Below are positions 1-8,934 of a stretch of DNA of 64,000 nucleotides, in pieces. Both the position numbers and the translations under genes were made by a program. The notes below the pieces were generated by a model. The model was not told where the DNA came from, did no database searches, and worked only from the letters and a program-made list of their open reading frames with translations. Source of the stretch: Aromatoleum aromaticum EbN1. Lineage in GTDB: Bacteria; Pseudomonadota; Gammaproteobacteria; Burkholderiales; Rhodocyclaceae. How positions within the stretch are numbered: position 1 is the stretch's first letter; every line of letters begins with the position of its first letter. Location: contig NC_006513.1 of assembly GCF_000025965.1 (NCBI RefSeq), positions 2,418,001 through 2,482,000 on the forward strand. The letters are read 5' to 3'.

Positions 1-215
1 GGGACCCGGGCGAAATCGCCGTCCTTCGCGGGTATGCACGTCAGCGGGCCGAAGAGCCGTTTCTGCTTCAAAATACGACTCATGTGTTGAATCGCCTGTT
101 CGGAACAGCGAACCCGGTACTGACGGTGCTACGCAACGTCGGACTGAACCTCACCGACCGGCTGCCGGTCGTACGACACGCGCTCGTGCGGTATGCCGCC
201 GGCGGACGCTTCTGA
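1..215 (+). CDS. C-terminal end of a UbiH/UbiF/VisC/COQ6-family FAD hydroxylase (partial)
   Basis: Only the last 70 codons are present; the open frame enters at base 3 and stops at 213-215. The piece contains the tail pattern of flavin-dependent ubiquinone-biosynthesis hydroxylases: a YxRxR-like helix, then a helix with NPxLxxLRNxGLxLTDRLPxVR, then a short basic end. Family members hydroxylate the ring of ubiquinone precursors at the membrane. dsbC follows 15 bases later on the same strand, so the two are probably cotranscribed. The FAD-binding N-terminus lies outside the window, so I cannot tell UbiH from UbiF or UbiI. Confidence 0.75.
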   Translation, partial: DPGEIAVLRGYARQRAEEPFLLQNTTHVLNRLFGTANPVLTVLRNVGLNLTDRLPVVRHALVRYAAGGRF

Positions 216-230
216 TTTCTGGAGATACCG

Positions 231-956
231 ATGGTTGAACGTGCACTTCGTCCGGTCCTGGTGACCGCTTTTGTCGGCATGACATCGCTGGGCCTTGCCC
301 ACGCCGACGAAGGGAGCGTGCGAAAGGCAGTGGAAGGATTTGTCGGTTCCCCGGTCGTCGAGTCGGTCGCGAGGATTCCGTACGGCGAGCTTTACGAAGT
401 CGTACTGAAGAGCGGGGAAATCGTCTATACGGACGAAAAGATGAGCTTTCTGATCGACGGCAGGGTGATCGACACCAGTACGCGGCGCGATATCACTCAG
501 GCGCGCATGGCGCAGCTTTCGGCGATCGACGTCGGCACGCTTCCGCTCGACCAGGCGATCAAGCAGGTAAGGGGAAACGGCAAGCGGGTCATCGTCTCGT
601 TCGAAGATCCGAATTGCGCGTACTGCAAGCGTCTCGGCAAGGAGTTGGCGCAACTGAAGGACGTCACCGTCTATACTTTCCTGTATCCAATTCTGAGTCC
701 GGATTCAACCGAGAAGTCACGCAATATCTGGTGCGCCGATGACCGGGCGAAGGCGTGGAGCGACTGGATCCTGAATGCGAAAGTGCCGGCGTCGGCGAGT
801 TGCGACAGTTCGGTTGTCGAGCGCAACGTCACGCTCGGGCAGAAGCTCAAGATCAATGGAACGCCGACGATGTTCCTTGCCGACGGTCGGCGGCTGGGCG
901 GCTATCTCCCGGCGGCAGAGCTGGAGCAGGCGCTGCTGGAAGCAGGGAAGAAGTAG
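231..956 (+). CDS. dsbC: Thiol:disulfide interchange protein DsbC
   Basis: Periplasmic disulfide isomerase of 241 residues, the usual length. Residues 1-25 form a signal peptide ending in AHA. The N-terminal dimerisation domain covers roughly residues 27-90 and the thioredoxin-fold catalytic domain follows. The redox site reads C129-A-Y-C132 in the context PNCAYCKR; CGYC is more common, so alanine in the second position is a mild variant. A cis-proline loop (GTPTMF) lies near residue 213, and the second structural cysteine pair is present. The ATG has a GGAGAT ribosome-binding site 5 bases upstream. It probably forms an operon with the preceding hydroxylase gene and ends at a hairpin terminator. 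Confidence 0.93.
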   Translation: MVERALRPVLVTAFVGMTSLGLAHADEGSVRKAVEGFVGSPVVESVARIPYGELYEVVLKSGEIVYTDEKMSFLIDGRVIDTSTRRDITQARMAQLSAIDVGTLPLDQAIKQVRGNGKRVIVSFEDPNCAYCKRLGKELAQLKDVTVYTFLYPILSPDSTEKSRNIWCADDRAKAWSDWILNAKVPASASCDSSVVERNVTLGQKLKINGTPTMFLADGRRLGGYLPAAELEQALLEAGKK

Positions 957-965
957 GCGGAAAAC

Positions 966-987
966 GCCCGCACAGGGCGGGCTTTGT
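966..987 (+). terminator. Intrinsic terminator after dsbC
   Basis: A GCCCGC stem, a 5-base ACAGG loop and a GCGGGC stem are followed by TTTGT. The hairpin sits in the 53-base gap between the convergent dsbC and mltA genes. The T-run is short, so efficiency may be moderate. Confidence 0.6.
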
Positions 988-1009
988 CTGCGCCCCTGCG
1001 GTGCGTGGT

Positions 1010-2269
1010 TCAGGGCCGGGAGCTTCGGGGGAGCAGCACCCACAATTGTCCTTGCTGGCGCATCCGGCCGGCCTGCACTCCCGCTTCCGATCCGAATCCC
1101 CAGAAAAAATCCGCGCGCACGGCCCCTTTGATCGCTCCGCCGGTGTCCTGGGCGAACATCAGTCGCTGCAGCGGACGGTCCGATAGCGGCCAAGTCGTCG
1201 AAAGGTAGACCGGCGCGCCGAGCGGAACGGTGCGCGGATCGACAGCGATACTGCGCTCGTCGGTTAGCGGAACCCCCAGCGCGCCGATCGGTCCTCCCCC
1301 GCGGGCCGGCAGCTCGCGGAAGAAGACGTAGCTCGGGTTGGTGTTCAGCATTTCGGACAGGCGTTGCGGGTTTGCGTGCGCCCAGGTCTTGATGCCCTCC
1401 ATCGAGGCCTTCTCGATCGGCAACTCACCCTGGGCGACGAGCCAGCGTCCGATCGACTGGTACGGATGACCGTTTTGGTCGGCATAGCCGATGCGCACTT
1501 TCGTCCCGTCGGGCAGTTCCACTCGTCCGGATCCTTGCACTTGCAGGAAAAACAGGTCGATCGGATCGGAGGCCCAGAGCAGAGTCGGAGCGGGCGCGCG
1601 ATCCTGCATGCGCTCGATATCGGCACGGGTCCAGTACGGGACAACTTTGTTGCCGACAATCCTCCCGCGCAGGCGAAGATTCTTCAGGTCCGGATACAGG
1701 TTACCGAAGTCGACCGTCAGCATGTCGGACGGAACGCCATGGACCGGCCACGGATAACGTTCGGAACGCGTGCGGCTGCCCCGGATCAGGGGTTCGTAAT
1801 AGCCGGTGATGAGGCCCTCTCTCGTTCCGTCTGGATTGACGATCGCCCATGGCTCGAGGTGGGCTTCGAGGAAGCGGCGAACCAACGCGGCAGTGGGAGC
1901 GTCGCCGAGCGCCCGGGCTGCCTCGCAGGTCGCCTGCCACTGCGGCTGCCGCGCGATCGCGTTGCAAGACTCACGCAACGCGGGCCACGCACGGGCATGG
2001 TCGTCTTCGCCCCAGCCGGGGAGTTCGCTCCAGTCGATCCGCTGCAGAGGGTCGGCCGGTGCGGGTGGCGGCAGGACCGCCGCGGGCACACCGCCGGGGC
2101 AGGCCTGGCATGCGGGACATGCTTGGGCGGGGGGGCATGCGCGCACGACGGGCGCCGTTGCGGAAGAGGTTGTCATCGAAGGCGGGCGCGTTCCGCATGC
2201 GGAAAGCAGACCCAGCATTGCAACGGCCAGCAGAGCACGGATCGGGGAAAGTGAGGCGCGTGGTTTCAT
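1010..2269 (-). CDS. mltA: Membrane-bound lytic murein transglycosylase A (lipoprotein)
   Basis: Cleaves peptidoglycan glycan strands to 1,6-anhydro products at the inner face of the outer membrane. I chose the ATG at 2269 because it begins a lipoprotein signal: a basic start, a hydrophobic core, then the lipobox LLSAC with the lipidated Cys at residue 25. The frame stays open upstream, but without a signal. The MltA domain covers about residues 100-300 and the C-terminal 3D domain contains the catalytic aspartate in FAQDTGGAIKG. Length is 419 residues. An odd feature is a cysteine-rich linker just after the anchor, with Cys 45, 51, 54 and 57. Convergent with dsbC. Confidence 0.92.
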   Translation of the reverse strand: MKPRASLSPIRALLAVAMLGLLSACGTRPPSMTTSSATAPVVRACPPAQACPACQACPGGVPAAVLPPPAPADPLQRIDWSELPGWGEDDHARAWPALRESCNAIARQPQWQATCEAARALGDAPTAALVRRFLEAHLEPWAIVNPDGTREGLITGYYEPLIRGSRTRSERYPWPVHGVPSDMLTVDFGNLYPDLKNLRLRGRIVGNKVVPYWTRADIERMQDRAPAPTLLWASDPIDLFFLQVQGSGRVELPDGTKVRIGYADQNGHPYQSIGRWLVAQGELPIEKASMEGIKTWAHANPQRLSEMLNTNPSYVFFRELPARGGGPIGALGVPLTDERSIAVDPRTVPLGAPVYLSTTWPLSDRPLQRLMFAQDTGGAIKGAVRADFFWGFGSEAGVQAGRMRQQGQLWVLLPRSSRP

Positions 2270-2345
2270 GGGCGGGATCAGGTAGACTTGCGGCCGAGCC
2301 GGCGAGTATACCGGGCCGACAACCTGGTTCGAGCAGGAGAGCAGG

Positions 2346-2456
2346 ATGTGGGTGATTTTTCTGGAAGCGGGCGTTGCGCTGGCGCTGTTGCTCATCATCG
2401 TCTGGGCGACCTGGCCGAAACGCAATAACCGTCCGAGTGAGGATCGCGATGAATGA
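2346..2456 (+). CDS. Small single-pass membrane protein upstream of a DUF815 ATPase
   Basis: A 36-residue ORF: a short N-terminus (MWVIFLEAG), one hydrophobic helix of about 15 residues rich in Ala, Leu, Ile and Val, and a charged tail ending in SEDRDE. A purine-rich AGGAGAGCAGG lies just upstream of the ATG, a good ribosome-binding site. Its stop overlaps the start of the ATPase gene by 8 bases, which suggests translational coupling. I do not recognise a family. A membrane tether or small partner of the ATPase is inference from the overlap alone. Confidence 0.55.
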   Translation: MWVIFLEAGVALALLLIIVWATWPKRNNRPSEDRDE

Positions 2457-3309
2457 TGTTGCCAAGCTGCTGGCGCGGGCCGAACAGCTTATCGACCGGC
2501 TCGATCAGTTGCTGCCGGGTCCCGCACCCGCACCCGATTGGTCGGCTGCGAGGGCGTTCCTGTGGCGCAGGCGAAACGGTCGTCCAGGCCTGCAGCCAGT
2601 CATGCGCCCTCACGGGATTCGTCTCGCCGACTTGTGCGACGTCGACGACCAGAAAGCCCGCATCGACCAGAACACGCGCCAGTTCCTCGACGGGCGGCGC
2701 GCCAACAACGTGCTGCTGACCGGCGCGCGCGGCACCGGCAAGTCGTCGCTGGTGAAAGCGCTGCTGAATGCGTATGCGGACCGCGGGCTGCGGCTGATCG
2801 AGGTCGACAAGGAGGACCTGATGGATCTTCCGGACATCGTCGAACTGGTCGCGGGCCGTCCGGAGCGATTCATCCTGTTCTGCGACGACCTGTCGTTCGA
2901 AGAGGCCGAGCCGGCCTACAAGGCGCTGAAGAGCGTGCTCGACGGCTCGGTCGCGGCAGTCCCGGACAATGTGCTGATCTATGCAACGTCCAATCGACGA
3001 CACCTGATGCCCGAATACCACGACGAAAATCTCCAGGCGCGGCATGTCGATGGCGAAGTGCATCCCGGCGAGGCGGTCGAGGAGAAGATTTCGCTGTCCG
3101 AACGCTTCGGACTGTGGATTTCGTTCTACCCGTTCAGCCAGGATGAGTATCTGGCGATCGTCGCGCACTGGTTGGAGGAATTCGGCCTGGATCACGAGGC
3201 GATCGGGAATGCACGCCAGGAAGCCTTGCAGTGGGCGTTGTTGCGCGGCTCCCGTTCGGGCCGCGTCGCCTGGCAGTTCGCCCGCGACCACGCCGGGCGC
3301 TTCGAATAG
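2449..3309 (+). CDS. DUF815-family AAA+ ATPase
   Basis: 286-residue P-loop ATPase. The Walker A site is GARGTGKSS (about residue 92) and a Walker B-like LFCDDLSF lies about 50 residues later. A polar sensor-type segment (IYATSNRRHL) and a C-terminal helical lid follow. This is the DUF815 pattern; members are AAA+ proteins of unknown substrate. The ATG at 2449 lies inside the end of the preceding small membrane ORF (ATGAATGATG), which fixes the start. The Nudix gene follows after 12 bases, so the three genes probably share a transcript. No signal peptide or membrane segment, so cytoplasmic. Confidence 0.85.
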   Translation: MNDVAKLLARAEQLIDRLDQLLPGPAPAPDWSAARAFLWRRRNGRPGLQPVMRPHGIRLADLCDVDDQKARIDQNTRQFLDGRRANNVLLTGARGTGKSSLVKALLNAYADRGLRLIEVDKEDLMDLPDIVELVAGRPERFILFCDDLSFEEAEPAYKALKSVLDGSVAAVPDNVLIYATSNRRHLMPEYHDENLQARHVDGEVHPGEAVEEKISLSERFGLWISFYPFSQDEYLAIVAHWLEEFGLDHEAIGNARQEALQWALLRGSRSGRVAWQFARDHAGRFE

Positions 3310-3321
3310 CGGAAATCATCG

Positions 3322-4263
3322 ATGAAAAAGCGGGTGGAGGTGGCAGCCGGGGTGATCACGCGACCGGACGGGAGTTTTCTGCTGGGGCAGCGCGCCCCTG
3401 ACACGTTCTACCCGGGTTACTGGGAATTCCCGGGAGGGAAAGTCGAAGCCGGCGAGACTGCAGAGCAGGCCTTGGTGCGCGAGCTCGATGAGGAACTCGG
3501 GATCCGCGTGACCTGTATCCGGCCGTGGATTACGCGCGAGCATCGGTACGAGCACGCGCATGTGCGCCTGCATTTCTTCGAGGTGACGGCCTGGGATGGC
3601 GAGATCAACGACCATGTGCACAGTGCATTGTCGTGGGAACATGCCGGCTGGCTCGGTGTGGGGCCGATGCTGCCGGCGAACGGTCCGATCCTGAAAGCGC
3701 TGCACTTGCCGCGGTGGATGGGGATCACGCACGCGGTTGATATCGGCACTAAGGTGCAGCTTGCCCGTCTCGATGCCGCGCTCGAGCGCGGCCTGCGGCT
3801 GGTCCAGGTTCGCGAGCCAGGCATGCCGCGCGACGAACTGGCGTCGTTCGCCGGGGCAGTGATCCGTCGCGCGCGGGAATACCGCGCGCTCGTGGTGATC
3901 AACCAGGACTCAGGACTCGCTCACGAACTCGGCGCCGACGGCGTGCATCTTCCTGCGGCTGAACTGGGACGGACGACGGCGCGGCCTGCTTTCGAGTGGG
4001 TCGGGGCATCGTGTCATTGCCGCGCCGAACTCGAGCGAGCTGCCGGGCTGGGGTTGGACTACGCGCTGCTCGGCGCGGTGCGGCCGACGCTCACGCACCC
4101 GCACCGCGAGACGTTGGGGTGGCACGCTTTTGCGGAGCTGGTCCGCGACCTGCCGATTCCGGTGCTCGCCTTGGGCGGGCTCGTGGAAGCCGACATGGAG
4201 CCTGCTCGCAGCGCTGGGGCGCACGGGATCGCAGGGATTCGGGGCGTCTGGCTTCAGTCGTGA
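3322..4263 (+). CDS. Nudix hydrolase fused to a thiamine-phosphate-synthase-like domain
   Basis: 313 residues in two domains. Residues 1-135 are a MutT-type Nudix hydrolase; its Nudix box runs from residue 38 to 60, starting GGKVEAGE and containing RELDEELG. Residues 145-313 resemble ThiE/TenI, a TIM barrel with VQVREP, an ADGVHLP segment and a C-terminal ALGG loop. The fusion occurs in many proteobacteria. The Nudix half probably cleans oxidised (d)NTPs such as 8-oxo-dGTP; the role of the ThiE-like half is not established. The end overlaps the convergent yacG by 10 bases. Confidence 0.88.
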   Translation: MKKRVEVAAGVITRPDGSFLLGQRAPDTFYPGYWEFPGGKVEAGETAEQALVRELDEELGIRVTCIRPWITREHRYEHAHVRLHFFEVTAWDGEINDHVHSALSWEHAGWLGVGPMLPANGPILKALHLPRWMGITHAVDIGTKVQLARLDAALERGLRLVQVREPGMPRDELASFAGAVIRRAREYRALVVINQDSGLAHELGADGVHLPAAELGRTTARPAFEWVGASCHCRAELERAAGLGLDYALLGAVRPTLTHPHRETLGWHAFAELVRDLPIPVLALGGLVEADMEPARSAGAHGIAGIRGVWLQS

Positions 4264-4451
4264 GGGGACTGGTCCGGCAGATCTTCGTTATCGGGGCGGG
4301 TCGATACCGGCACGCGATAGCTCTCCGACGCCCAGGCTCCGAGATCGATCTGCTTGCAGCGCTCCGAGCAGAATGGACGAAAAGGATTGTCGGTCGACCA
4401 CTTTGTCTTCGCGCCGCACTGCGGGCAGCTGACGATTCTCACCTTGGCCAT
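4254..4451 (-). CDS. yacG: DNA gyrase inhibitor / zinc-binding protein YacG
   Basis: 65-residue treble-clef zinc protein. The four ligands are Cys9 and Cys12 (CPQC) and Cys28 and Cys32 (CSERC), followed by the conserved KQIDLGAW segment and an acidic C-terminal tail. In E. coli YacG binds GyrB and inhibits gyrase. The neighbours zapD and coaE, in the order coaE-zapD-yacG on this strand, are the classical arrangement and support the call. It lies 14 bases downstream of zapD in transcription order. Confidence 0.93.
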   Translation of the reverse strand: MAKVRIVSCPQCGAKTKWSTDNPFRPFCSERCKQIDLGAWASESYRVPVSTRPDNEDLPDQSPHD

Positions 4452-4465
4452 GTCTCGCGGGGCAG

Positions 4466-5221
4466 TCAGAGACTGCAGAAGGTAATTTCGAACGGAATGT
4501 CGCGTTCAGCCAGCCGCGGGCGGACCACCGTCTCGGACAGCATGAAGCGGATATTGATTGCGTATTTGTTGGCACTGATCTCGGGCACGACCGCTTCCGC
4601 GGGCGCGAGCCGCAACTGCAGCATCTGCGCGCCGCGCCCTCCCATCGTCAGCTGGTACGTGCCGCCGCGCGCAAGCTGCCTTTCAGGCTGGGCGCTCGCC
4701 CGCAGCAGACGAAGCACGATCGTGAGGCCTTCGCGAATCGGGATCATCGGGCGTAGCCAGCCTTCCAGATCGCCGCGGCGTTGCTCGGGGTCGCGGTTGA
4801 GCCAGTAGTGATACGACGGGAGGTCGAACTGGCAAACCCCGCCCGGGATCGACGCGCGGCTGCGGATCGCCATCAGCCACTCGTTTTCCCGCAGGTACTG
4901 CCCGATTTTTCCCGCCATGGCGAGCAGGGACGACGACGCCTGCTCGATTTCGTACAGCGCCCCCGACAGCGCCTGTTCCGAGATCTCCGGATTGTGGCGA
5001 AACGAGATCAGGATCTGCCGCTGGCGCTCCAGTTCCTGCACCAGGTCCACCTTCAGGTCGGCACGCCCGGCGACCTCGAGCACCTCGAACAGCGTCAGCA
5101 GGGCGACGTGGTGGTCCTGGGGTGCATCGCCGCCGAGGAAGTGGGCGATCTTGGCGTACAAGTCCTCGAGGCGCAGTAGCGTCCGGATACGCTCGTTCAG
5201 AGGATATTCGTAGCTGATCAC
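4466..5221 (-). CDS. zapD: Cell division protein ZapD (YacF)
   Basis: Cross-links FtsZ protofilaments at the division ring. I chose the GTG at 5221 because the protein then starts with the family's typical [19 protein letters not shown]. It is 251 residues, close to the usual 247-255, and the extra upstream frame has no family similarity. The sequence is helical at the N-terminus with a beta-rich C-terminal half (FEITFCSL end). It sits between coaE and yacG on the same strand, the standard cluster. Confidence 0.92.
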   Translation of the reverse strand: MISYEYPLNERIRTLLRLEDLYAKIAHFLGGDAPQDHHVALLTLFEVLEVAGRADLKVDLVQELERQRQILISFRHNPEISEQALSGALYEIEQASSSLLAMAGKIGQYLRENEWLMAIRSRASIPGGVCQFDLPSYHYWLNRDPEQRRGDLEGWLRPMIPIREGLTIVLRLLRASAQPERQLARGGTYQLTMGGRGAQMLQLRLAPAEAVVPEISANKYAINIRFMLSETVVRPRLAERDIPFEITFCSL

Positions 5222-5341
5222 CGGCTGTGCCCGCAAAGCCAGGGCGTCCTGGCTGGAGCGCCGGATGATAGCACAGCCCCCGAACCCCGGCCGTCCGGCT
5301 GGATTCTTTAGCGTCGGGCGCAAGATGCAGCGGTCCGGAGC

Positions 5342-5959
5342 TCAGCCTGTCGCGCGCGCGGCGGCGAGATACCGGGCGTGCAGGCGGTCGACCTGCGCAT
5401 AAAGCGACGCCAGGTCGCCACTGTTGTCGATCACGTCGTCCGCCGCGGCGAGCTTTTCTTCACGGCTCGACTGGACGGCGATGATCGCGCGAACCTGGTC
5501 TTCGGGCAAATGACTGCGGGTCATGACGCGGGCGATCTGCACATCCACCGGGCAATCCACGACACAGATGCGGTCGTATCGGTCGCGGTACGCGTTCGAT
5601 TCGATCAGCAGCGGCACAACGAGGACGGCGTACGGACCGCGTGCCTCGCGAATCTGGCGATCGCTCTCGGCGCGGATCGCCGGATGGATGATCGCTTCGA
5701 GTTGCCGGCGCGCCTGCGGATCGCTGAACGCGAGATCGCGCATCGCCTTGCGGTCGAGCGCGCCGTCGACGGTGATGACGGCGTCGCCGAATGCCGCACG
5801 GATCGGTTCGATCGCTGCGCCGCCGGGTGCGGTGAGTGCGTGGGCGATCAGGTCGGTGTCGATCACCGCAGCGCCGAGTTCGGCGAGACGATCCGCGGCT
5901 GCGCTCTTGCCGCTGCCGATGCCCCCGGTCAAGCCGACCAGGAAGTGATGGGAATTCAT
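5342..5959 (-). CDS. coaE: Dephospho-CoA kinase
   Basis: Catalyses the last step of coenzyme A synthesis, ATP-dependent 3'-phosphorylation of dephospho-CoA. The P-loop TGGIGSGKS is at residues 11-19, with an IDTDLIAH segment and the CoA-binding helix after it. About 205 residues, normal length. The ATG at 5959 overlaps the stop of the upstream SPOR gene in an ATGA, which supports this start over another ATG nine bases earlier. A late step of the same pathway's start, coaX, is encoded about 2.2 kb away on the same strand. Confidence 0.93.
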   Translation of the reverse strand: MNSHHFLVGLTGGIGSGKSAAADRLAELGAAVIDTDLIAHALTAPGGAAIEPIRAAFGDAVITVDGALDRKAMRDLAFSDPQARRQLEAIIHPAIRAESDRQIREARGPYAVLVVPLLIESNAYRDRYDRICVVDCPVDVQIARVMTRSHLPEDQVRAIIAVQSSREEKLAAADDVIDNSGDLASLYAQVDRLHARYLAAARATG

Positions 5960-6732
5960 GGATTGCATCCGGTCTTGGCGGCGCCAGCCTGAGCGGCGCC
6001 GCGGGATTTGTCGAAGGTCGCGAGTGCGGCCGAGGGGCCGCGTATCTCGATGCGATAAACGGGGGCGTGACGTGGAGTTACGCCCGCGCCCCGCACCCGC
6101 TTAGTGCGAAGAAAAGCAAGATGCTGCTGCGCTTTGGCTTCGGTCTTGAAGAGGCCGAGCGAAACCGCGAACTGGTTCGGCCCCGCCTCGTGGACGATGA
6201 AGTAATCGCGAATGCCGAGCGCGCGCAGCTCGGTCACCTTGCGGTCGGCGCCGTCACGGCCCCCTTCGGGAGGGATGCGCACCCACCAGGCGCTCGGAGC
6301 ACTGGTCGTGGTGCGCTCGACTTGCAGCCCGGCGACCGCTTGGGCCTGCGCGGTGAGCGCATCGGCCTGGCTTCCCGCGAGGCCGCGATAGGCGGCGCAC
6401 GCCAACGGTTCGACGGGCGTCTCCACCGCTACCGATGCGACATCGGGCTGGTGGGCGGCTGAATTGGCGGTGAGCGGGAGTTCGGTGGCCGGTGCGGTGA
6501 ATGGCGGGATGGCTGGCGCCGGGGCCGTCGGCTCGGCTTCGGCCGCACGCGCCTGTGCGCGATCGCTCGCCGGCTGCTGCGGGTGCAGGATGATGCGGCC
6601 GGGGTTGAGCTGGTTCGTGAGCCGCTCGGGTTCGCCGTCGGGCACGGCGGCCCCGAGCCAGCCTCGCGTCGATGCGAAGGCGAGCAGGTTCGACAGGATC
6701 AGGACGATAAAAATCAGGCGCATTGCGGGCAT
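5956..6732 (-). CDS. SPOR-domain membrane protein
   Basis: About 258 residues. One N-terminal transmembrane helix (MRLIFIVLILSNLLAFAS), an Ala/Pro-rich periplasmic linker of about 100 residues, then a C-terminal domain from about residue 150. That domain has WWVRIPP, a DYFIVHEAG strand, NQFAVSLGLFKTEA and a terminal helix, matching the peptidoglycan-binding SPOR fold. Such proteins bind denuded glycan at septa. ATG codons at 6732 and 6723 are both possible starts. The gene overlaps coaE by four bases (ATGA), so the two are translationally coupled; an SPOR protein in a cell-division cluster (zapD) fits. Confidence 0.8.
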   Translation of the reverse strand: MPAMRLIFIVLILSNLLAFASTRGWLGAAVPDGEPERLTNQLNPGRIILHPQQPASDRAQARAAEAEPTAPAPAIPPFTAPATELPLTANSAAHQPDVASVAVETPVEPLACAAYRGLAGSQADALTAQAQAVAGLQVERTTTSAPSAWWVRIPPEGGRDGADRKVTELRALGIRDYFIVHEAGPNQFAVSLGLFKTEAKAQQHLAFLRTKRVRGAGVTPRHAPVYRIEIRGPSAALATFDKSRGAAQAGAAKTGCNP

Positions 6733-6782
6733 GGGGTGCAAGCTTATCGGAGTGCCCGCGAAGTCATCGCTCGCCGCCCTGT

Positions 6783-8150
6783 TCAGCCGAATTTCGGCAG
6801 GTGCGCCAGCGACGCTGCCACCGCGTCGGCCGGATAGTCGTAGTTTTCGAGCTGGCCGGAGAAATAGCGGTCGTAGGAGCTCATGTCGAAGTGACCGTGG
6901 CCTGTCAGGTTGAACAGGATCGTCTTGGGTTCGCCGGTTTCCTTGCACTTGATCGCTTCGTCGATCGCGGCGCGAATCGCGTGGCACGATTCGGGCGCCG
7001 GAATGATGCCTTCGGTGCGCGCGAACAGCACGCCGGCTTCGAAAGTCGCGAGCTGGGGCACGGCGACGGCTTCGAGCAGCCCTTCGTGGTAGAGCTGCGA
7101 GACCAGCGGCGAGTCGCCGTGGTAGCGCAAGCCTCCGGCGTGAATGCCCGGGGGCATGAAATCGTGGCCCAGCGTGTACATCTTCATCATCGGCGTGAAG
7201 CCGGACGCGTCGCCGAAGTCGTAGGCGTACTCGCCTTTCGTCAGCGTCGGGCAGGAATTCGGCTCGACCGCGACGCAGCGCAGATTCTGCGCGCGCTTGT
7301 CGCCGGCCGCCTTGTCGGCAAGGAACGGGAACGCGATGCCGCCGAAGCTCGAACCGCCGCCGCAGGGGCCGAGGACGACGTCGGGATAGAGGCCGATCTT
7401 GTCGAACTGCTTCTTCGCTTCGAGGCCGATGATGCTCTGGTGCAGCAGCACGTGGTTGAGCACCGAGCCGAGCGTGTAGTTCGTGTCGCTGCGGCTGGCG
7501 GCTTCCTCGACCGCTTCCGAGATCGCGAGGCCGAGCGAGCCCTGGTTGTCCGGGTCCTTTGCGAGCGCGTCGCGCCCGGTTTGCGTCAGCTCGGACGGGC
7601 TGGCGAACACTTCGGCGCCCCACGTCTGCATCATCAGCCGGCGGTACGGTTTCTGATGGTAGCTGACCTTCACCATGTAGACACGCACTTCGAGGCCGAA
7701 CATCTGCCCGGCAAAGGCGATCGACGAGCCCCACTGGCCGGCGCCGGTTTCGGTCGCCAGGCGCTTGATCCCGGCCTGCCTGTTGTAAAAGGCCTGCGGC
7801 ACTGCCGAATTCGGCTTGTGCGAACCTGCCGGCGAGACGCCTTCGTTCTTGAAGAAGATCTTCGCCGGAGTGCCGAGTGCCCGTTCGAGCCGCACCGCCC
7901 GCATCAGCGGGCTGGGGCGCCAGATCTTGTAGGTCTCGCGCACTTCGTCGGGGATCGGAATCCAGCGCTCGGCGCTCAGCTCCTGCTCGAGGATTTGCGT
8001 CGGGAAGATCGCCATCATCTGCTCCGGGCTGACCGGCTTGCCGTCCGCGCCGAGCGATGGCGCCGGCGCGTGCGGCATGTCCGCGACGACGTTGTACCAG
8101 TGCGTCGGGATCTCGTTTTCTTCCAGCAGGATGCGGGTCGGTTCGGTCAC
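6783..8150 (-). CDS. TrpB2-type tryptophan synthase beta-like PLP enzyme
   Basis: 455 residues, longer than canonical TrpB (about 400) and of the TrpB2 subgroup. The PLP lysine is K112 in GSHKPNSA and the phosphate loop reads [21 protein letters not shown] and the C-terminal LTGHGHFD segment are also typical. TrpB2 makes tryptophan from indole and serine, usually without a stable TrpA partner. No trpA is adjacent and the canonical trp genes here (trpE, trpGDC) lie tens of kilobases away, so this copy may salvage indole or use other nucleophiles; that role is inference. Confidence 0.88.
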   Translation of the reverse strand: MTEPTRILLEENEIPTHWYNVVADMPHAPAPSLGADGKPVSPEQMMAIFPTQILEQELSAERWIPIPDEVRETYKIWRPSPLMRAVRLERALGTPAKIFFKNEGVSPAGSHKPNSAVPQAFYNRQAGIKRLATETGAGQWGSSIAFAGQMFGLEVRVYMVKVSYHQKPYRRLMMQTWGAEVFASPSELTQTGRDALAKDPDNQGSLGLAISEAVEEAASRSDTNYTLGSVLNHVLLHQSIIGLEAKKQFDKIGLYPDVVLGPCGGGSSFGGIAFPFLADKAAGDKRAQNLRCVAVEPNSCPTLTKGEYAYDFGDASGFTPMMKMYTLGHDFMPPGIHAGGLRYHGDSPLVSQLYHEGLLEAVAVPQLATFEAGVLFARTEGIIPAPESCHAIRAAIDEAIKCKETGEPKTILFNLTGHGHFDMSSYDRYFSGQLENYDYPADAVAASLAHLPKFG

Positions 8151-8205
8151 GTTGTCTGCTCCGTTGAATGCACAGAAAGGAATATCGGATTGCTGCGAGG
8201 GACGC

Positions 8206-8934
8206 TCATGCGGCTGCGTCCTCGCGCGCGACGACTGCGAGCCCTTTCAGGACGAGATTGTCGACGCGCGAAAAAGGGATGCCAAGTAGTTCTTCGAGCT
8301 GCGGCGCGGCGCCTCCGCTGAGCAGGCAGCGGGCGCCGGGCAGGTGCGCGATCTGGCGGAACATCCGTTCGATCGCTCCGGCCTGCGCGTTGCGGCAGCC
8401 GGAGACGATCGCGTCGGCCGTATTGCGCGGCGCACCGACGTAGCGCCCTTCGGCAAACGGCAGCTGGGCAGTGTTGCCGGCGAGTGCGCGACGCATCAGG
8501 TCTTCTCCCGGCAAGATGATTCCGCCGTCGAAGTCGCCCGACGCGGCGAGGACGTCGACGGTCGTCGCCGTGCCGGCGTTGACGACGAGGCAGGCCGCGC
8601 GGTGCAGCGCGCGGGCGCCGATCAGCGCGACCCACCGGTCGGCGCCGAGCTGTGCGGGATTGTCGTAACGGTTGCGCACGCCGCAGCGCTCCGCCGAGGC
8701 GTGGATCCACTGCGGCGCGCTACCGACACCGCGCAATGCGGCAGCAATTGCGGCGGCGATGTCGGCGCCGGCGACGTTCGTGCCGACGACCCGGCGCAGA
8801 CCGGGATGAGCCGCCACGATATCGCCCAGCGCGGCGACTTCGGCGTGGATAAGGGCCCCTTCGGCGATCCAGGCCTCTCCCCGGATCACGCCCCACTTGA
8901 TGCGGGTGTTGCCCGCGTCGATCAGCAGGATCAC
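8206..8934 (-). CDS. coaX: Type III pantothenate kinase
   Basis: First enzyme of coenzyme A synthesis, phosphorylating pantothenate. 242 residues of the ASKHA fold: an N-terminal phosphate loop ([10 protein letters not shown]), the conserved [11 protein letters not shown] segment near residue 105, an [10 protein letters not shown] motif and an adenosine loop with SGG near residue 210. Its start overlaps the birA stop in an ATGA. birA-coaX pairing is common in proteobacteria and supports both calls. Confidence 0.93.
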   Translation of the reverse strand: MILLIDAGNTRIKWGVIRGEAWIAEGALIHAEVAALGDIVAAHPGLRRVVGTNVAGADIAAAIAAALRGVGSAPQWIHASAERCGVRNRYDNPAQLGADRWVALIGARALHRAACLVVNAGTATTVDVLAASGDFDGGIILPGEDLMRRALAGNTAQLPFAEGRYVGAPRNTADAIVSGCRNAQAGAIERMFRQIAHLPGARCLLSGGAAPQLEELLGIPFSRVDNLVLKGLAVVAREDAAA

